Positions 14,945-17,637 of a stretch of 17,637 nt of DNA are shown here, one piece after another. Under the pieces are notes generated by a model. That model made no database searches. It was not told the DNA's origin and worked only from the letters and a program-made list of their open reading frames with translations. Within the stretch, counting starts at the first letter, position 1. Each line of letters begins with the position of its first letter. The translations under genes and the position numbers were made by a program. Source of the stretch: JBBQWS01 sp038210415 (GTDB lineage: Bacteria; Actinomycetota; Actinomycetes; Prado026). The stretch lies in the NCBI GenBank assembly GCA_038210415.1, contig JBBQWS010000060.1:1-17637 (forward strand). The letters run 5' to 3'.

Positions 14945-15393
14945 TGACGACCATGCCTGCCGGGTGGTACCCCGATCCGTCGGGTGACTGGCAGGTGCGC
15001 TACTGGGACGGGTCGGTCTGGACGCAGCACGTCCAGACCGGCCCGTTCCAGTCGGTCGAGCCGCTCGAGGCACCGGTGCTGCCGGAGACCGAGACCCTGC
15101 TGTGGCAGAACGGCGAGGACCACCTCACGACGCACCGGGCGGTCTTCCGGGACGACTATGCCGGGGCCGAGCCCGTCACCGTCCTCCTTTGGACGGTCGC
15201 CCGCGTCGAGGTCCGGCCCAAGACCATCGACCCGGCACCCGGAACCGGCGACGTCGCGCTCGTGGTCGCGTACCGCGGCTACGGCGGTCGCACCCACTGG
15301 GTGCTCAAGAATGTGTCCGACCCGCACCGGGTCGGGGCCCTGGCCTGGAAGTGGGCCAACCGCAACCGCCGGACCTACCTCCCGTCCGGCTGA
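14944..15393 (+). CDS. DUF2510-domain protein with a PH-like C-terminal part
   Basis: 149 aa. The N-terminal DUF2510 motif GWYPDPSGDWQVRYWDGSVWTQHV spans residues 7-30. The remainder (about 50-145), beginning LLWQNGEDHLTTHRAVF and containing two beta-rich stretches, looks like a small bacterial PH-like domain (inference from pattern). No membrane span is visible. The ATG at 14944 overlaps the preceding stop; another ATG at 14953 gives MPAGWYPDP and is an alternative start. The 3' end overlaps the convergent hisI 3' end by 19 bp. Confidence 0.85.
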   Translation: MTTMPAGWYPDPSGDWQVRYWDGSVWTQHVQTGPFQSVEPLEAPVLPETETLLWQNGEDHLTTHRAVFRDDYAGAEPVTVLLWTVARVEVRPKTIDPAPGTGDVALVVAYRGYGGRTHWVLKNVSDPHRVGALAWKWANRNRRTYLPSG

Positions 15394-15764
15394 GTAAGCA
15401 GTCCCGCGTCGAAGCAGGTGCGGTCGCCGGTGTGGCACGCCGCCCCGGTCTGGTCGACCCGCACGAGCAACGCGTCCCCGTCGCAGTCGAGGCGCACCTC
15501 GATGACCCGCTGGACGTGGCCCGAGGTGTCCCCCTTGCGCCAGTACTCCCCACGGCTGCGGCTGAAGTAGGTGACGCGGCCGGACGTGAGCGTGCGCCGC
15601 AGCGCCTCGTCGTCCATCCACCCGACCATCAGCACCTCGCCGGTGTCCCACTGCTGCGCCACGGCCGCGACCAGGCCCTGGGCGTCGCGTTTGAGCCGGT
15701 CGGCCACTGCTGGGTCGAGGACGGCGCCGGGCTCGTCGGAGTCGCGGTCGGAGTCGCGGATCAT
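15375..15764 (-). CDS. hisI: Phosphoribosyl-AMP cyclohydrolase
   Basis: HisI opens the ring of phosphoribosyl-AMP in histidine synthesis, a zinc/magnesium enzyme. The 129-aa product has MVGWMDDEALRRTL, YFSRSRGEYWRKGDTSGHVQ, DCDGDALL (metal ligands) and the zinc cysteines in ACHTGDRTCF. It is a stand-alone HisI without the HisE domain. ATG at 15764 is preferred to the upstream frame reaching 15842. CACAAT lies 6 nt before this ATG and may be a -10 for a nearly leaderless transcript. In relatives hisI commonly precedes trpE; here two plus-strand genes separate them. Confidence 0.96.
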   Translation of the reverse strand: MIRDSDRDSDEPGAVLDPAVADRLKRDAQGLVAAVAQQWDTGEVLMVGWMDDEALRRTLTSGRVTYFSRSRGEYWRKGDTSGHVQRVIEVRLDCDGDALLVRVDQTGAACHTGDRTCFDAGLLTQPDGR

Positions 15765-15840
15765 GAAGACATTGTGACGGTTGGGTGACCAGGACCGCGC
15801 GCCGCCCGCGCCGCGTCGGCGGGCCTGGCAGGGTGGGGGC

Positions 15841-16359
15841 ATGACCGGAGGTTCTCACGATCTCACCCGAACCCCTCGAGGTCGGGCGGGCGATCGCCTG
15901 CCCGACCGGGTCTCACGCCCGCTCGTGGCGCTGGGGGCCTTGGTCGTCGTCGGGCTGGTGGCCCTCGCGGTCGTGGTGCTGCTGCGCAGCCGCGGAACAG
16001 CCCAGGACCGGGCCGCGGAGGCGGACACCCCGCCCGTGAACGCCCTCGAGGTGCCGGTCGGGCAGTGCCTCAACTCGGGTGGGCTGAGCGACCCGAACCT
16101 TGTCGTCGTCACCAGCTGCTCAACGGCACACGACGCGACCGTCTTCGCCCAGCTGCGACTCACCGACGCCGAGACGGCGTCGGACGCGGCCATCAGGGCC
16201 GCAGCCGACAAGAATTGCCAGGCGGCCGTACCCGCCGGCGCCGGCACCGACGTCGAGGTGAGCTTCTTCTACCCGAACGCCGACGACGCAGCGACGAACG
16301 GCGACCGACGGCTCACCTGCGTCTACGACAACTCCGGCGACCCGGCGCCTTCGCAGTGA
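15841..16359 (+). CDS. Membrane-anchored Septum_form-type protein
   Basis: 172 aa. A short charged N-terminus is followed by one membrane span (about 28-48) and an extracytoplasmic domain starting VPVGQCLNSG. Cys76, Cys93 (TSCSTAHDATVFAQ), Cys126 and Cys160 are placed as in the actinobacterial Septum_form domain, where they probably form two disulfides. The family is named for an association with septation, but the role is not proven. The ATG at 15841 with a G-rich stretch just upstream is chosen over an in-frame GTG start at 15781, which would add 20 residues without family support. The disulfides would need a system such as the DsbA-like gene in this window. Confidence 0.85.
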   Translation: MTGGSHDLTRTPRGRAGDRLPDRVSRPLVALGALVVVGLVALAVVVLLRSRGTAQDRAAEADTPPVNALEVPVGQCLNSGGLSDPNLVVVTSCSTAHDATVFAQLRLTDAETASDAAIRAAADKNCQAAVPAGAGTDVEVSFFYPNADDAATNGDRRLTCVYDNSGDPAPSQ

Positions 16360-16397
16360 CGCTGCGGCTCCGGTCTGCGGGTCGGGTCGGCCGTGCT

Positions 16398-16403
16398 TAG
16401 AGT
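16398..16403 (+). promoter_or_regulatory. -10 element of a leaderless transcript
   Basis: TAGAGT (TANNNT) ends 6 nt before the GTG at 16410, the spacing expected when transcription starts at the start codon. GGAGG at 16404-16408 is only 1 nt from the GTG, too close to serve as its ribosome binding site. Confidence 0.5.
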
Positions 16404-16409
16404 GGAGGA

Positions 16410-17030
16410 GTGACCTCACTCGCCAGCACTGCCCGCCGCGACCTCGCGGACCTGCTCGAGACGGCCGGACCCGACGCGCCGACCCTCTGCGGTCACTGGA
16501 CGACCCGCGACCTCGCGGCGCACCTGGTGCTGCGCGAGCGTCGGCCCGACGCCGCGGTCGGCATCCTGGTGTCCCAGGTCGCAGGGCACACCCAGTCGGT
16601 CCAGGAGTCGATCGCGCGGACGCCCTGGCCCGGGCTGCTCGGCAAGGTTCGGAGCCGTCCGATCTTCCTCGTCGGACCCGTCGACGAGCTCGTGAACACC
16701 ACCGAGTTCTTCGTGCACGCCGAGGACGTTCGACGAGCGGTCCCGGGCTGGGAGCCGCGCACGCTCGACCCGGCGCTGGAGGAGTCGTTCTGGCGCACGC
16801 TGCGGATCCGCGGCCGCCTGTTCTTCCGCAAGTCCGAGGTCGGCGTGGTGCTCCAGCTGCCCGACGGGACCCGACACGTCGCGAAGGACGGCAGCCCGGC
16901 AGTCACCCTGGTCGGTCCGGCCAGCGAGCTCCTGCTCTACGCGTTCGGCCGCACCGGCCACACCACCGTTGACGTGCGCGGGGATTCAGCAGCCGTGCGA
17001 GCCTTCACGGGCACCGACCTGTCGGTGTAG
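16410..17030 (+). CDS. TIGR03085-type DinB-like metal-binding protein
   Basis: 206 aa. The sequence VTSLASTARRDLADLLETAGPDAPTLCGHWTTRDLAAHLVLRERRPDAA matches the start of the actinobacterial TIGR03085 family (mycothiol-dependent maleylpyruvate isomerase/DinB-like fold). His38 in the AAHLV helix and His104 in TEFFVHAEDVRRA are the likely metal ligands. The C-terminal half (about 120-206) has LPDGTRHVAKDGSPAVTLVGPASELLLYAFGR. The biochemical role is unknown; related folds act on small thiols. It is convergent with the lipoprotein gene, with only 3 bp between stops. Confidence 0.88.
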   Translation: MTSLASTARRDLADLLETAGPDAPTLCGHWTTRDLAAHLVLRERRPDAAVGILVSQVAGHTQSVQESIARTPWPGLLGKVRSRPIFLVGPVDELVNTTEFFVHAEDVRRAVPGWEPRTLDPALEESFWRTLRIRGRLFFRKSEVGVVLQLPDGTRHVAKDGSPAVTLVGPASELLLYAFGRTGHTTVDVRGDSAAVRAFTGTDLSV

Positions 17031-17033
17031 CGC

Positions 17034-17435
17034 TCAGCGGATGCCGCTGTCGACCACCAGCGTGATCTCCTGCGTCGACCCGGCGACCACGACCACGCTC
17101 CGGTCGACCGTCGACGGGTAGCCACCGGGGTTTGTGGCCTTCACGACGTAGGTGCCGGCGGGCAGCTGCAGCTCGAACGAGCCGGACGCCGACACCGCCC
17201 GGCTGGTCACCAGGGTGCTGCCGTTCCGGACCTCGATCCTGGCACCGGCGACAGGCCTTGCAGGGCAAGGGGTTGCGCGCTGCTCGACCGGGCAGGCGGG
17301 AGCGGCAACGACCTGCCCACGCACCGTTCCGGTCGGCGCGCCCGGTGGCTGCGTGGACGTGGACGCGCAGCCGGCGGCACCGGCCGCTACGGCCAGCACT
17401 GCGACCAGGTAGGCGCTCCGTCGAGCCGCTCGCAT
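17034..17435 (-). CDS. Small lipoprotein with a carboxypeptidase-regulatory-like beta domain
   Basis: 133 aa. The signal MRAARRSAYLVAVLAVAAGAAGC has a lipobox at Cys23. Residues 36-133 are beta-rich: GTVRGQVVAAP, VAGARIEVRNGSTLVTSRAVSASGSFELQLPAGTYVVKATNPGGYPSTVDRSVVVVAG. This follows the carboxypeptidase regulatory-like (transthyretin-like) pattern. It is probably exported and lipidated by Lgt. The ATG at 17435 gives a clean signal peptide but has no Shine-Dalgarno sequence. A GTG at 17495 would overlap the upstream stop (GTGA) and add 20 residues before the signal. Function unknown. Confidence 0.82.
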   Translation of the reverse strand: MRAARRSAYLVAVLAVAAGAAGCASTSTQPPGAPTGTVRGQVVAAPACPVEQRATPCPARPVAGARIEVRNGSTLVTSRAVSASGSFELQLPAGTYVVKATNPGGYPSTVDRSVVVVAGSTQEITLVVDSGIR

Positions 17436-17491
17436 ACGGGTTGGACGCCGAAGCCGTCCGGGGGGTTCCGCCCGGGGAACAACGACCCCCC

Positions 17492-17637
17492 TCACGGCCC
17501 GATCAGGTCGGCGAAGAGGTCGACGTACTGGATGAGGTGCCGGTCGCCGAGGAACCGGTCCCGGACCCGCTCGTGACCACGTAGCCCCATCCGGTCGCCC
17601 GCCTCGTGGTCCTCGAGCATCAGGCGCAGTCGCTCGG
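17492..17637 (-). CDS. C-terminal end of a GT4-like glycosyltransferase (partial)
   Basis: Only the last 47 residues are in the window. They read ...RLMLEDHEAGDRMGLRGHERVRDRFLGDRHLIQYVDLFADLIGP before TGA. The pattern LLxDxxxxxRMGxxGxxRVRxxFLxxRHLxxYxxLF is the usual C-terminal helix of GT-B family 4 glycosyltransferases, including trehalose synthase-like members. The catalytic part is outside the window, so donor and acceptor are unknown. Confidence 0.65.
   Translation of the reverse strand, partial: ERLRLMLEDHEAGDRMGLRGHERVRDRFLGDRHLIQYVDLFADLIGP

Overview
High-GC, densely packed DNA from an actinobacterium. GC-rich third positions, GTG starts, many 1-4 bp gene overlaps, the hisI-trpE-TrpMP-HGxxPAAW-trpCBA-lgt gene order, and the DUF2510, Septum_form and TIGR03085-type proteins point to Nocardioidaceae or another member of Propionibacteriales. 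The lineage is inferred from gene content only. No RNA genes, insertion sequences, CRISPR arrays or gaps longer than about 130 bp were found.

Layout, right to left along the dominant minus strand. At the right edge are the C-terminus of a GT4-like glycosyltransferase and a small lipoprotein. These converge with two plus-strand genes, a Septum_form-type anchored protein and a TIGR03085-type DinB-like protein. Next is hisI (minus), convergent with a plus-strand pair: a proline-rich multi-pass membrane protein and a DUF2510 protein. This pair sits between hisI and trpE. The tryptophan block follows: trpE, the Trp-associated membrane protein, and the HGxxPAAW-like protein. A complete OmpR-type two-component system then interrupts the block before trpC, trpB and trpA. 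trpA overlaps an extracytoplasmic redox cassette: a SCO1/SenC copper chaperone lipoprotein, a MauE/DoxX-like membrane protein, a membrane-anchored DsbA-like protein, and lgt. Last is gltB, which runs off the left edge.

From trpC to lgt every gene starts within 4 bp of, or overlapping, the previous stop. One transcript could therefore carry tryptophan synthesis, thiol/copper chemistry and lipoprotein lipidation, and SCO1 is itself a predicted Lgt substrate.

The most striking observation is in gltB. At about position 528-540 the actinobacterial gene switches, in frame, to a divergent gltB homologue with AT-richer codon use. The switch restarts about 160 residues upstream in the protein, so the same region of glutamate synthase is encoded twice in tandem. 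The switch falls at a short Arg-His-Ser-Thr-coding match. A chimeric assembly join is the likeliest cause; a real recombinant gene is possible. Other features worth a look are the two-component system inside the trp block, a 24-bp tandem repeat that duplicates the kinase start region, and the MauE/DsbA/SCO1 cassette. I found nothing that I can defend as a wholly new defence or mobile system.
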